The notes beneath the pieces are model-generated. The model ran no database searches. It saw only the letters and a program-made list of their open reading frames with translations, and was not told where the DNA came from. DNA of 64,000 nt, from the NCBI RefSeq assembly GCF_001499995.1, contig NZ_LQIU01000007.1, positions 47,039 to 111,038 on the forward strand, read 5' to 3'. Position numbers and translations under genes: made by a program. The DNA comes from Mycobacterium sp. IS-1496 (GTDB lineage: Bacteria > Actinomycetota > Actinomycetes > Mycobacteriales > Mycobacteriaceae). Numbering within the stretch: position 1 is the stretch's first letter; every line of letters begins with the position of its first letter. Below are positions 53,199 to 60,924 of the stretch, in pieces.

Positions 53199-53631
53199 CG
53201 ATACGGTGCTCGGCATGTGGAAGTCGCTGTCCGCCAGGGACTGGGAAGCGGTGAAGGCCCATCTGTCCGACGACTGCATCTACGCCGACATGCCCGTCGG
53301 TCCCGCGCTGGCCGCCCGCGGTCCCGAGGACATCGTCAAGCGGCTCAAGGTCGGGCTCGAACCGCTCGCCGGCTACGAGAACCACGACGGCCTGCTCGTG
53401 ACCAACGGCGCCGACGTGATGTACGAGCACTCCGAGACGTGGCGGTGGCCGACCGGCGAGACCGCGGTGCTGCGGTTCGTCACCGTCCACCGGGTCGAAG
53501 ACGGCAGGATCACGCTGTGGAAGGACTACTGGGACATGTCCGGGCTGACGGCCACCGCACCGCCTACCTGGCTCGAGGATCTGGCCACTGCCGACACCTC
53601 CTGGGTGTTCGACGCGACCGGCTTGATCTGA
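53188..53631 (+). CDS. Limonene-epoxide-hydrolase/SnoaL-like protein
   Basis: This encodes 147 residues from the GTG at 53188, overlapping the amidohydrolase by 11 bases. It has an NTF2-like cone fold: VLGMWKSLSARDWEAVKAHLSDDCIYADMPVGPALAARGPEDIVKRL (about 7-53), ETAVLRFVTVHRVEDGRITLWKDYWDMSGL (about 90-119). Asp in WKDYWDM and the upstream Asp/Arg positions parallel the Asp-Arg-Asp triad of limonene-1,2-epoxide hydrolases such as Mtb EphG. It could hydrate an epoxide or isomerise a ketone. Coupling to the amidohydrolase suggests successive steps on one substrate. Confidence 0.8.
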   Translation: MSVDDTVLGMWKSLSARDWEAVKAHLSDDCIYADMPVGPALAARGPEDIVKRLKVGLEPLAGYENHDGLLVTNGADVMYEHSETWRWPTGETAVLRFVTVHRVEDGRITLWKDYWDMSGLTATAPPTWLEDLATADTSWVFDATGLI

Positions 53632-53648
53632 GTGTCACCCGCGCGGGG

Positions 53649-55001
53649 TCAGACACTCCACGCCATCCGGAACCTGTCGGCCTGCTCCTCCGGCGCCAGG
53701 GCGCCGAAATGCTCTGCCTCGTAACGCCGTACCGCGACCACGGCGTCGACGACCGCGTCCCCGAGGATGCGGCGCATCGACGCGGAACCCTCTAGGGCGC
53801 GTAACGCGTCGAGCTGCCGGGCGGGTAGCAGGACCGTACCCGCCTGTGCCCGTTGGGCTTCCGTGAGCGACGCCGGATCCACGCCGGTCTCCGGCGGCAG
53901 CGTCGATTCATGCTCGATCCCGTCAAGCGCCAGGCCGAGGATGGCCGCCGAGGCGAGGTATGGGTTCGCCGATGGGTCGATGACCTTGACCTCGACATTG
54001 CCGCCGTGCACGTTGCCCGGACCGCCCTGCAGGAACCGCACCGCGGCTTCGCGGTTCTCGGTGCCCCAGCAGATGTAGGCCCCCGACCAGTGGCCCGGCT
54101 GGATGCGCAGACCGGACAGCAGCGAACCGCACAACACCCCCTGCGCTTCCGGCAGTCCGGCGACCAAGCCGGCGACGGCGGACTCGCCCTCGGCCGTCAT
54201 ACCGTGGGCCCCCGAACCGTCGGAGAACAACGGGACACCGTGGCGCCGCAACGAGAAGTGCTGGTGCGCACCGTTACCGACGCTGCCTGCGAACGGGACG
54301 GGCGACAGGCTGACCCGCATCCCGTACCGGCGGGCGACCCGGCCGATGAGGATCCGCATCAACACCAGCGAGTCGGCAGCCGCGACCGGCGGCAGCGGCG
54401 ACAGTGAGATCTCGAACTGGTTGGCCCCGTACTCGGGATGGAACTGCTCGATCGGCACCCCCGAACTCGTCGCCGCATCGGTGACGTCACGGACGAAACC
54501 CTCGTATTCGAGCACCCCGGCCAGGCCGTACTGCGCCCACAGCGTCGACGGCAACCGGCCGCCGTCCGGACCGACCAGGACGAACTCCATCTCGTGGCCC
54601 ACCGAGGCGGTCAGTCCCGCCGCCGACAGCCGGCGCTCCACCCGGCGCAGCGCACCCCGGCTGCAGAACGGATCGGGCCCGCCGTCCTGATCGAAGAATC
54701 CGCCCGGGGCCCATGCCAACCCGTCACCGAGGATGTGCAGCGCACCGAGGTCGATCCGGATCCGCTGATCGCCGACCACGCTGATGGAGTCACCGAACAC
54801 GATGCCGGACTGGTCGATGGTGAACGCGTGCCAGACCGGGCTGGCCCCGAGGCCGGGATCGGCGAAGGCGCCCATCCGGCGCAGGGGAACCGTCTTGGCG
54901 TGCGTGAGTCCCGCCGGGTTGACGACCGTCCCGATCAGGGTGGCGACGCCGTCGGACTCCAGTTGCGCGATGGCGGCTGCGGCGAGGGGTTTGGCTGCCA
55001 T
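53649..55001 (-). CDS. glnA3: GlnA3, glutamine-synthetase-like gamma-glutamyl-polyamine ligase
   Basis: This encodes 450 residues from the ATG at 55001, equal to Mtb GlnA3 (Rv1878). The GS beta-grasp and catalytic domains are recognisable: VGHEMEFVLVG (about 135, metal Glu), HPEYGANQFEISLSPLPP (about 190), GNGAHQHFSLRRHG (about 246, ATP/metal His), IQPGHWSGAYICWGTENREAAVRF (about 310-333) and NVEVKVIDPSANPYLASAAI (about 343). GlnA3-type enzymes do not make glutamine; relatives in Streptomyces and Mtb glutamylate polyamines such as spermine. As in Mtb, it stands downstream of an EmrB-type exporter and bfrA. Confidence 0.9.
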   Translation of the reverse strand: MAAKPLAAAAIAQLESDGVATLIGTVVNPAGLTHAKTVPLRRMGAFADPGLGASPVWHAFTIDQSGIVFGDSISVVGDQRIRIDLGALHILGDGLAWAPGGFFDQDGGPDPFCSRGALRRVERRLSAAGLTASVGHEMEFVLVGPDGGRLPSTLWAQYGLAGVLEYEGFVRDVTDAATSSGVPIEQFHPEYGANQFEISLSPLPPVAAADSLVLMRILIGRVARRYGMRVSLSPVPFAGSVGNGAHQHFSLRRHGVPLFSDGSGAHGMTAEGESAVAGLVAGLPEAQGVLCGSLLSGLRIQPGHWSGAYICWGTENREAAVRFLQGGPGNVHGGNVEVKVIDPSANPYLASAAILGLALDGIEHESTLPPETGVDPASLTEAQRAQAGTVLLPARQLDALRALEGSASMRRILGDAVVDAVVAVRRYEAEHFGALAPEEQADRFRMAWSV

Positions 55002-55045
55002 GACGACCATTGTTCACCGAGTGGCCGCCCGGCGGCGCCCGGAAT

Positions 55046-55540
55046 CTACAGAGTGATCTTGCAGCTCTGCCCGATGTCGAGCGTCCGCAGCACCCGGCCC
55101 ATCCCGACCCACATGGCGCAGGACAGCGCGAGGTCGGTGATCAGGTCGGCGTCGAAGTGCTCGCCCGCCCTGGCCCAGAAGTCGTCGTCCTCGCGCAGGC
55201 CGGTGTGGTCGGTGGCGAACCGGTGGGCGAACTCCGCGGCGACGCGTTCGGCGGGGCTGTATCCCGGCCACGTGCGCCACTGGTCGCTGTACCGGTAGAG
55301 GTCCTCGTCGACGCCGGCCGCCTCACCGTCGGAGTCGCGGGTGTTCTGGCACACCACACACTCGTTCGCGTTCGCGATGACGACCCGGGCCAGTTCCCGT
55401 ACCCGCAACGGCAGGCGGCCCTTGGTGTAGACGGCCTGGCTGAAGGTGGCCATCGCCGCCCCGAGATCGGGTGAGCGGACAGCGAAGGCCGTCACGTCGT
55501 CATCGGCGAAGTCACGGGAGGCGTCCCCGATTCGGCTCAT
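55046..55540 (-). CDS. Carboxymuconolactone decarboxylase (AhpD-like) family protein
   Basis: This encodes 164 residues. The AhpD/CMD helical fold includes the redox Cys-x-x-Cys in VVIANANECVVCQNTRDSDG (Cys61 and Cys64) and RYSDQWRTWPGYSPAERVAAEFAHRFA (about 81-107) with the proton-relay Glu and His. The motif supports a peroxidase or thiol-redox activity rather than lactone decarboxylation. It lies 45 bases upstream of glnA3 and 26 bases downstream of the exporter gene, all on the minus strand, so a transcript exporter - CMD - glnA3 is likely. Mtb lacks this gene between Rv1877 and Rv1878, from memory. Confidence 0.85.
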   Translation of the reverse strand: MSRIGDASRDFADDDVTAFAVRSPDLGAAMATFSQAVYTKGRLPLRVRELARVVIANANECVVCQNTRDSDGEAAGVDEDLYRYSDQWRTWPGYSPAERVAAEFAHRFATDHTGLREDDDFWARAGEHFDADLITDLALSCAMWVGMGRVLRTLDIGQSCKITL

Positions 55541-55566
55541 GGCCGCATGCTACGCGCAGACCGGGG

Positions 55567-57615
55567 TCACTGAGTCCGTTCGAGTTCGTCGTCCCACTCC
55601 CATTCGCGTTGCACGAGCATGCGGTGGGTGATCCGCTCGAGCGCCGCCTCCACCTGCAACCGGTCGGGCCGTCCCTCGAACGTGGGTGACGTGGCGAGCT
55701 TGTCGACGATCATGCCGACGAAGGCCGACGACACGGCGTCGACCTGTCGGGCCCCGGACTGGCTGAGCCACAACAGGTCTCCGGTCCGGACGGCGTATCC
55801 GGTGGCCACCAGATCGTCGAAGACCGGTTCGACCACCTCGCAGGGGATGCGCAGCCGGTCGGCGATCTCGCTCAACCTGGCCGAACCGAAGACCTGGTTG
55901 TGGCGGTAGATCTGCAGGAGCGCCCACAGCCGCGCGACGTCGAGTTCGCACCCAGGCCGTCCGGCCAACGACCGCAACCGGATGTCGGGTGAGTTGCGCA
56001 GCAACCGGCCCACCGCGGATTCGAGCATCTGCTCGGAGGATTCGGCACCGGGCATCGCGAAACCCTCGCCCAGGTCGACGGCGGCGCCGGTCTCCATCTC
56101 CCGCAACGGCACCTCTTTGAGCAGCAGGGCCACCAGGAAGCCGACTGCCGCGACCGGGGCGGCGCAGAGGAACACCAGGCCGAGCGAATCGGCGTACGCG
56201 TCGACGATCGGCGCCGCGACATCGGGTGCCAGCCGATGCAGCGCCTGCGGTGATTCGGCGGCGACCGGCGGCGCGCCGCTGCGCAGCAGGGCGGCCCCGA
56301 TCCGGTCGTCGAGGAAGTTGGCGAACAGCGATCCGAAGATGGCCGCACCGAACGAACTGCCGATGGTGCGGAAGAACGTCACCCCGGAGGTGGCGACGCC
56401 GAGGTCGTCGAAGGTGGCGGTGTTCTGCACGGTGAGCACGAGCACCTGCATGCACAACCCGATGCCGGTGCCGAGGACGAACAGGTACAGGGACTGCTGC
56501 AGCAGGTGTGTGGTGGCGTCCATCCGGGACAGCAGCAGGAATCCCACCGTCATGATCGCGGTGCCCAGGACGGGGAAGATCTTGTACCGCCCGGTGCGGC
56601 CGACGATGACACCGCTGCCCATCGAGGTGATGAGCAGTCCCGCCACCATCGGCAGTGTGCGCAGGCCCGATTCGGTGGCCGAGACGCCGTCGACGAACTG
56701 CATGAAGGTGGGCAGGAAGGTCAGCGCTCCGAGCATCGCGAAGCCGACGATGAACGACAGGATGCAGCAGACCGTGAACACCGGGCTGGCGAACAGCCGC
56801 ATCGGCAGGATCGGTTCGGCGGCGCGCCGCTCCACCTGGATGAACACCGCCAGCGCCACCGCGGAGGCGACGAACAGGCCGATGATGACCGGCGACGTCC
56901 ACGCGTATTCGGCTCCGCCCCAGCTGGTTGCGAGCGTCAGGCCGGACGCGCCGAGACCGACGAACACGATGCCCGCGTAGTCGATGTTGGGCCGGCCGGA
57001 CCTGCTCAGCGCCGGGATCGCCGCGGCGGCGACGAAGAACACCACGACGCCCACCGGCACGTTGATCCAGAATGCCCAGCGCCAGGTGAGGTGATCGGTG
57101 AAGAAGCCTCCGAGCAGCGGTCCGATGACGGTCGTGACGCCGAAGACGGCACCCAGCGCGCCCTGGTAGCGGCCGCGCTCCCGCAGCGGGATGACCTCCC
57201 CGATGAGCGCCATGGCCGTCACCATCAGCGCACCGCCGCCGACACCTTGCAGCGCCCGCGCGGCCACCAGCATGCTCATCGAGTTCGCGAGCCCGCACAG
57301 CACCGATCCGGCGAGGAAGAACAGCACCGCCGCCTGGAAGACCGTCTTGCGACCGAACAGGTCGCCGAGCTTGCCGACGATCGCGGTGACGATCGTCGAG
57401 GCCAGCAGGTAGCTCGTCACCACCCAGCTCTGGTGGCCGGCGCCGCCGAGATCGGCCACGACGGTCGGCAGCGCCGTCGCGACGATCGTCTGGTCCAGCG
57501 CGGCGAGGAGCATGCCCAGGAGGACGGCGACGAAGACCAGATTGCGCCGCTGCGGGCTGATCAACGCGCCGCCCGGCTCGGGTGGTGCTGAGGTGGGTGC
57601 GGGTGAACTCGCCAT
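55567..57615 (-). CDS. EmrB/QacA-type MFS exporter with C-terminal winged-helix-like domain (Rv1877-like)
   Basis: This encodes 682 residues. Fourteen predicted transmembrane helices span about residues 25-510, with the DHA2 motifs LLAALDQTIVATALPTVVADLG (about 36-57), GKLGDLFGRKTVF (about 82) and the antiporter motif C GAVFGVTTVIGPLLGGFFTDHLTWRWAFWINVPVG (about 155-189). Residues about 550-682 are soluble and contain a MarR-like winged helix (RLSEIADRLRIPCEVVEPVFDDLVATGYAVRTGDLLWLSQSG). It is a proton-driven efflux pump of unknown substrate. Length matches Mtb Rv1877 (687). It lies downstream of bfrA. Confidence 0.9.
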   Translation of the reverse strand: MASSPAPTSAPPEPGGALISPQRRNLVFVAVLLGMLLAALDQTIVATALPTVVADLGGAGHQSWVVTSYLLASTIVTAIVGKLGDLFGRKTVFQAAVLFFLAGSVLCGLANSMSMLVAARALQGVGGGALMVTAMALIGEVIPLRERGRYQGALGAVFGVTTVIGPLLGGFFTDHLTWRWAFWINVPVGVVVFFVAAAAIPALSRSGRPNIDYAGIVFVGLGASGLTLATSWGGAEYAWTSPVIIGLFVASAVALAVFIQVERRAAEPILPMRLFASPVFTVCCILSFIVGFAMLGALTFLPTFMQFVDGVSATESGLRTLPMVAGLLITSMGSGVIVGRTGRYKIFPVLGTAIMTVGFLLLSRMDATTHLLQQSLYLFVLGTGIGLCMQVLVLTVQNTATFDDLGVATSGVTFFRTIGSSFGAAIFGSLFANFLDDRIGAALLRSGAPPVAAESPQALHRLAPDVAAPIVDAYADSLGLVFLCAAPVAAVGFLVALLLKEVPLREMETGAAVDLGEGFAMPGAESSEQMLESAVGRLLRNSPDIRLRSLAGRPGCELDVARLWALLQIYRHNQVFGSARLSEIADRLRIPCEVVEPVFDDLVATGYAVRTGDLLWLSQSGARQVDAVSSAFVGMIVDKLATSPTFEGRPDRLQVEAALERITHRMLVQREWEWDDELERTQ

Positions 57616-57775
57616 ACGTGCCTTCCATGGAAATGCCGACCGCTATATCGTTAGCTTGTCTATAAAAGTTACGGCGGCCCGGTTCATTCCAGGTGTGACC
57701 CTTGACACGAACCGACCCGCGCCTCCGGTTACCCCGGAACGGCGCGGGTCAGTCAGTGGGTACGGCGGCGCGGCG

Positions 57776-58255
57776 CTACTGCGGCGGACGCGACACGCAC
57801 TGCGCCGCGTAGAGCTGCTCGCCGAGCTTGTCCATCAGCTCGAGTTGCGTCTCGAGGTAGTCGATGTGCTTCTCCTCGTCGGCGAGGATGGTCTCGAACA
57901 GGTTGGCGCTGGTCGCATCGCCCTTCTCCCGGCACATGACGATGCCGGGCTTGAGCCGGCCGACCACCTCGTATTCGATGGCGAGATCGGCCTCGAATTG
58001 CTCGCGCAGGGTCTGGCCGACCCGCAGCGAGAAAAGTCTCTGATAATTCGGCAGACCGTCCAGGAGAAGAATCCGGTCGGTGATGGCCTCCGCGTGGCGC
58101 ATTTCATCGAACGATTCCTCGCGGGTGTGACTCGCCAATTCGGTGAAGCCCCAGCTTTCCTGCATTTTCGAATGGAGGAAATACTGGTTTATCGCCGTCA
58201 ATTCGCTTGTTAACTGCTCGTTGAGCAATTTCAGGACGTCGGGATCGCCTTGCAT
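57776..58255 (-). CDS. bfrA: Bacterioferritin BfrA
   Basis: This encodes 159 residues with an AGGAGAGG ribosome-binding site. The ferroxidase ligands fit the family: Glu18, Glu51, His54, Glu94, Glu127 and His130 (SELTAINQYFLH, FDEMRHAEAI, AIEYEVV, ADEEKHIDYLE). Met52 is the heme axial ligand between subunits, so this is a true heme bacterioferritin rather than the ferritin BfrB. It oxidises Fe(II) and stores ferric mineral in a 24-mer. An IdeR box lies about 190 bases upstream, the distance at which IdeR activates storage genes; a TAGATT -10 element is at 58313. The Bfd partner is encoded on the other side. Confidence 0.95.
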   Translation of the reverse strand: MQGDPDVLKLLNEQLTSELTAINQYFLHSKMQESWGFTELASHTREESFDEMRHAEAITDRILLLDGLPNYQRLFSLRVGQTLREQFEADLAIEYEVVGRLKPGIVMCREKGDATSANLFETILADEEKHIDYLETQLELMDKLGEQLYAAQCVSRPPQ

Positions 58256-58312
58256 GGACCTCTCCTACTGACTGTGGTGGCCGCTCGGTCTCACTGTTTG
58301 CCGTACCACTGC

Positions 58313-58318
58313 AATCTA
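58313..58318 (-). promoter_or_regulatory. -10 element of bfrA
   Basis: On the minus strand TAGATT fits TANNNT and lies 57 bases before the bfrA start codon, giving a leader of about 50 bases with the ribosome-binding site. The upstream -35 region is not conserved, as expected for an IdeR-activated promoter. Confidence 0.45.
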
Positions 58319-58441
58319 GCCCCAACGAGAAGCGGAAGCGACCCGTTTAGCTTGTTAGCGGCGTGTTTTGGGCGCGCCTGCGGACCCGGGGCCGTTGCTG
58401 GCCGCATCGCGCACCGGGTTCTCTGGACTGGCTGTCCTAAG

Positions 58442-58460
58442 TAAGGTTAGACTGCACTAA
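58442..58460. promoter_or_regulatory. IdeR iron box
   Basis: TAAGGTTAGACTGCACTAA matches the IdeR consensus TTAGGTTAGGCTAACCTAA at 14 of 19 positions; the left half is nearly perfect. It overlaps TAGACT (58448-58453), the -10 for the plus-strand operon starting at 58462/58495. With iron, IdeR would therefore repress that operon while activating bfrA from upstream. Confidence 0.75.
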
Positions 58461-58494
58461 CATGCGGGCGCGTACCTCTGACAGGCGGGAAACA

Positions 58495-59127
58495 ATGGGT
58501 GAGTATGACCTCCACTCACTCATTCTCGCGTGCGATTTTCGCGTCGACGATCCCGAGCGAATGTGGGCCTGGCTGGAGACGAAGAAAGCCGGTTTGAGTG
58601 CGATTGGCGCACACCATGTGGTGGTGTACAAATCGATCTGGGAGCCCGGACGTGTATTGACGACGATCGGCATTCGCCATCCGAAATCCGTTCGGGAGGT
58701 CCTGCGATCGCCCGCGATATTCGAATTGTTCGACATCTCCGGGGTCGACGACATCCCGCCCGTGTTCGGCGGGGAGGTGGTCGAGAAGATCGACCTGGAC
58801 GGTCCGTCCTCGCAGCGCCACGTCGCCGGGGTCATCGTCGGCGCGATGGCCGCGGTCGACGACGTGGAGGCGCTGATGGTCAAGGTGCACGACGGTCTCG
58901 ACCGGTTCCGCGAGGCCGGTGTCTGCAAGGTGTGGGTGTATCAGGCCCTCGACGACGGGCAGGAAGTCATGATCCTGCAGGAGGTCGACGACGAGCGCAG
59001 TGCCCGGCAGTGGATCGACCACCCGGACGCCTCCGCCGAATGGATGTCGAGGGCCGGCCTCGGCGCCTACCCGACGCTGTTCGTCGGCAAGCTGGCCCAC
59101 GTCATGGCCGTGGACGACGAGGAATAG
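58495..59127 (+). CDS. Tandem ferredoxin-like (dimeric alpha/beta barrel-like) protein, IdeR-boxed
   Basis: This encodes 210 residues from the ATG at 58495; an ATG at 58462, eight bases after a TAGACT -10, would add 11. Two similar halves are seen: about 5-93 (LILACDFRVDDPERMWAWLETKKAG... HHVVVYKSIWEPGRVLTTIGIRHPKSVREVLRSPAI) and about 100-205 (VIVGAMAAVDDVEALMVKVHDGL... CKVWVYQALDDGQEVMILQEVDDERSARQWIDHPDA). Each follows the beta-alpha-beta-beta-alpha-beta pattern of ABM/EthD-type dimeric barrels, fused as a pseudo-dimer. Databases may call relatives fatty-acid--CoA ligase, but no ligase motif is present. It lies 11 bases upstream of bfd and divergent from bfrA, suggesting a role in iron or heme handling. 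Confidence 0.72.
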   Translation: MGEYDLHSLILACDFRVDDPERMWAWLETKKAGLSAIGAHHVVVYKSIWEPGRVLTTIGIRHPKSVREVLRSPAIFELFDISGVDDIPPVFGGEVVEKIDLDGPSSQRHVAGVIVGAMAAVDDVEALMVKVHDGLDRFREAGVCKVWVYQALDDGQEVMILQEVDDERSARQWIDHPDASAEWMSRAGLGAYPTLFVGKLAHVMAVDDEE

Positions 59128-59138
59128 CGGGGTCCGCA

Positions 59139-59354
59139 GTGTTCGTCTGCCTGTGCATGGGAGTCACCAGCCACGTCGTCAACGACGTCATCGCCGCCGG
59201 CGCCTCGACGTCCAAGGAGATCGCCGAGGCCTGCGGCGCGGGCAGCGAGTGCGGCCGGTGCCGGCGCACACTGCGGGCGATCATCGAGGCCCACAGCGTC
59301 GACGGCTGCCCGGCGCACTACAACGGATGCCCGTCGCGGATGCGGGCGAACTAG
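59139..59354 (+). CDS. bfd: Bacterioferritin-associated ferredoxin (Bfd, [2Fe-2S])
   Basis: This encodes 71 residues from the GTG at 59139. The [2Fe-2S] ligands are Cys4, Cys6 (VCLCMGVTSH) and Cys38, Cys41 (SECGRCRRT), the CxC-x31-CxxC spacing of Bfd. Bfd docks on bacterioferritin and donates electrons to its heme so that stored Fe(III) is released as Fe(II). bfrA lies on the opposite side of the shared IdeR box, so store and release functions are opposed in one promoter region. The C-terminal extension with two more cysteines (DGCPAHYNGCPSRM) is not part of the standard fold. Confidence 0.9.
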   Translation: MFVCLCMGVTSHVVNDVIAAGASTSKEIAEACGAGSECGRCRRTLRAIIEAHSVDGCPAHYNGCPSRMRAN

Positions 59355-60130
59355 TCCTGCTGTCCTGTCGCGTCGCTCGCCCCGCGGCCGGCGAAGGCGG
59401 CGAGCGCATCGGTGTTGGCCGCCTGGCCGAGCAGCACCTCGAATTTGGCGTATTCACGGGCGAGGGCGGCCTTCACCTCGGCCCGCGTCGGCTCGACGAT
59501 GGTCTCCTTGACTGCCATCAGGCTCGGGATCGGCCGGGACGCCAGGACCGCGGCGTGCCTGCGGGCCTCGTCGAGCAGATCGTCCGGCTCGCAGACCTGC
59601 CAGGCGATGCCCATGCGCTGCGCATCGGCGGCCGACACCCAGTCCGAGGACATCAGCAGCCAGGCCGCGTTCTGGCGCCCCATCAACTGCGGCAGCAGAT
59701 AGCTCGACGCCGCCTCCGGCGCCACGCCGAGGCTGGTGAACGGACACTTCAACCGCGCCGTCGTCGCCATGAACACCAGGTCCGCGTAGCCGAGGATCGT
59801 GGTGCCGATGCCCACAGCGAGCCCGTTCACCGCACACACCAACGGTTTACGGAGGTCGAGCAACGCCTCCATGAGTCCGGGGAAGCCGTGCTCCCCCGGC
59901 TGGAAGTCCGGATCGGTGACGCGGGCGGCCATCTCGTGGAGGTCGTTACCGGCGCTGAAAGCCCGACCCGCCCCGGTGAGCAGCACGACGGCCACCGAAG
60001 GGTCGGCGTCGGCCGCCCGTAACGCCACCGTGGTCGCGTCGTAGAGCGCCTCGTTGAACGCGTTGAGCGCCTCCGGCCGGTCGAGCGTGACGGTGCGCAC
60101 CCCGTCGGCATCGTTGATCTGCAGGGTCAC
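59351..60130 (-). CDS. Enoyl-CoA hydratase/isomerase family protein
   Basis: This encodes 259 residues of the crotonase fold: VTLDRPEALNAFNEALYDA (about 14-32), LTGAGRAFSAGNDLHEMA (oxyanion hole, about 51-68), VCAVNGLAVGIGTTILGYADLVFMA (second oxyanion strand, about 96-120) and FTSLGVAPEAASSYLLPQLMG (about 130-150). The Glu at the second catalytic position is present (PEAAS), while the first is not obvious. It should act on acyl-CoA thioesters, either hydration or isomerisation. It converges on bfd with a four-base overlap and follows the EthD-like gene on the same strand. Confidence 0.88.
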   Translation of the reverse strand: MTLQINDADGVRTVTLDRPEALNAFNEALYDATTVALRAADADPSVAVVLLTGAGRAFSAGNDLHEMAARVTDPDFQPGEHGFPGLMEALLDLRKPLVCAVNGLAVGIGTTILGYADLVFMATTARLKCPFTSLGVAPEAASSYLLPQLMGRQNAAWLLMSSDWVSAADAQRMGIAWQVCEPDDLLDEARRHAAVLASRPIPSLMAVKETIVEPTRAEVKAALAREYAKFEVLLGQAANTDALAAFAGRGASDATGQQD

Positions 60131-60145
60131 CGCAGCAGCGTAACG

Positions 60146-60850
60146 TCAGCCCGCCACGAAGGGGCTGCGCATCACGTACCGACTGGTGGGCACCGTGTCG
60201 ATGTCGCGGTTGGCGCCGAACGCCTCCGTGCTCGCCAGCATCCTCTGCATCCGGTCGGCCAGGTCGGCGTCGTCGGCCGCACCGAAGAAGGCGTGCAGAT
60301 CCGACACGGCCGCAAGGGGAAACAGCTCCTCGACGATCGCGGCGATCTCCGGTGCGTCGTCGGTCAGCGCGCGCACGACGGTGTTCTGGACGTAGCCGAA
60401 CGTGGCCTGGGTGGCGATCGCGACCGGTGTGTGGTCCCGCTGCCAGCGGTCCCGCCATGTCGGCTCGTCGAGGTCGGCCGGCCGGCGCAGCAGCGCGATG
60501 TTGGCCAGCCCCTCGGTGCGCTCCCCCGGTTCCGTGGCCGGGGCGGGCATCGGCGCCGACTCGGTGACCAGATAGGCCGCCACCGCATCGCATTCGGGCC
60601 TCACCGCGTCGAGGGCGCCGCGGACGTCGTCGCCGTAGGACTGTTGCGTCCACAGGCTCACCACCGCCACCACCGGCGGGTCGAGCGTGGTGAGCGTCAT
60701 CAGGGAGTCCCGTACCGGTGCGTCGCGGACGTTCACCGTGAGTCCGGGCACGCCGAGGTCGAGCAGTCGCGGCGCCACGTCGGTGCGCAACCGGGTACAC
60801 CAGGCCTCGTCGGCGTCCGAGGACTGCAACGTGATCATCACCTTCTCCAC
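60146..60850 (-). CDS. EthD-domain-like protein
   Basis: This encodes 234 residues from a GTG. It has two ferredoxin-like stretches: about 3-95 (VMITLQSSDADEAWCTRLRTDVAPRLLD) and a second, EthD-like part at about 115-225 with the block LLRRPADLDEPTWRDRWQRDHTPVAIATQATFGYVQNTVVRAL. RRPADLxxxxWxxxWxxxHxxVA is the EthD pattern. EthD partners with P450s in ether degradation in Rhodococcus but is common elsewhere without known role. It lies 15 bases upstream of the enoyl-CoA hydratase, so co-transcription is likely. It is divergent from the FUSC gene. Confidence 0.78.
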   Translation of the reverse strand: MEKVMITLQSSDADEAWCTRLRTDVAPRLLDLGVPGLTVNVRDAPVRDSLMTLTTLDPPVVAVVSLWTQQSYGDDVRGALDAVRPECDAVAAYLVTESAPMPAPATEPGERTEGLANIALLRRPADLDEPTWRDRWQRDHTPVAIATQATFGYVQNTVVRALTDDAPEIAAIVEELFPLAAVSDLHAFFGAADDADLADRMQRMLASTEAFGANRDIDTVPTSRYVMRSPFVAG

Positions 60851-60924
60851 GCCTGCAACCTACTGACACCACCGCCCGCGCGAGTCACGACAGGCTGGCG
60901 GCGCCTCGGGGGGAGAATGATCGC

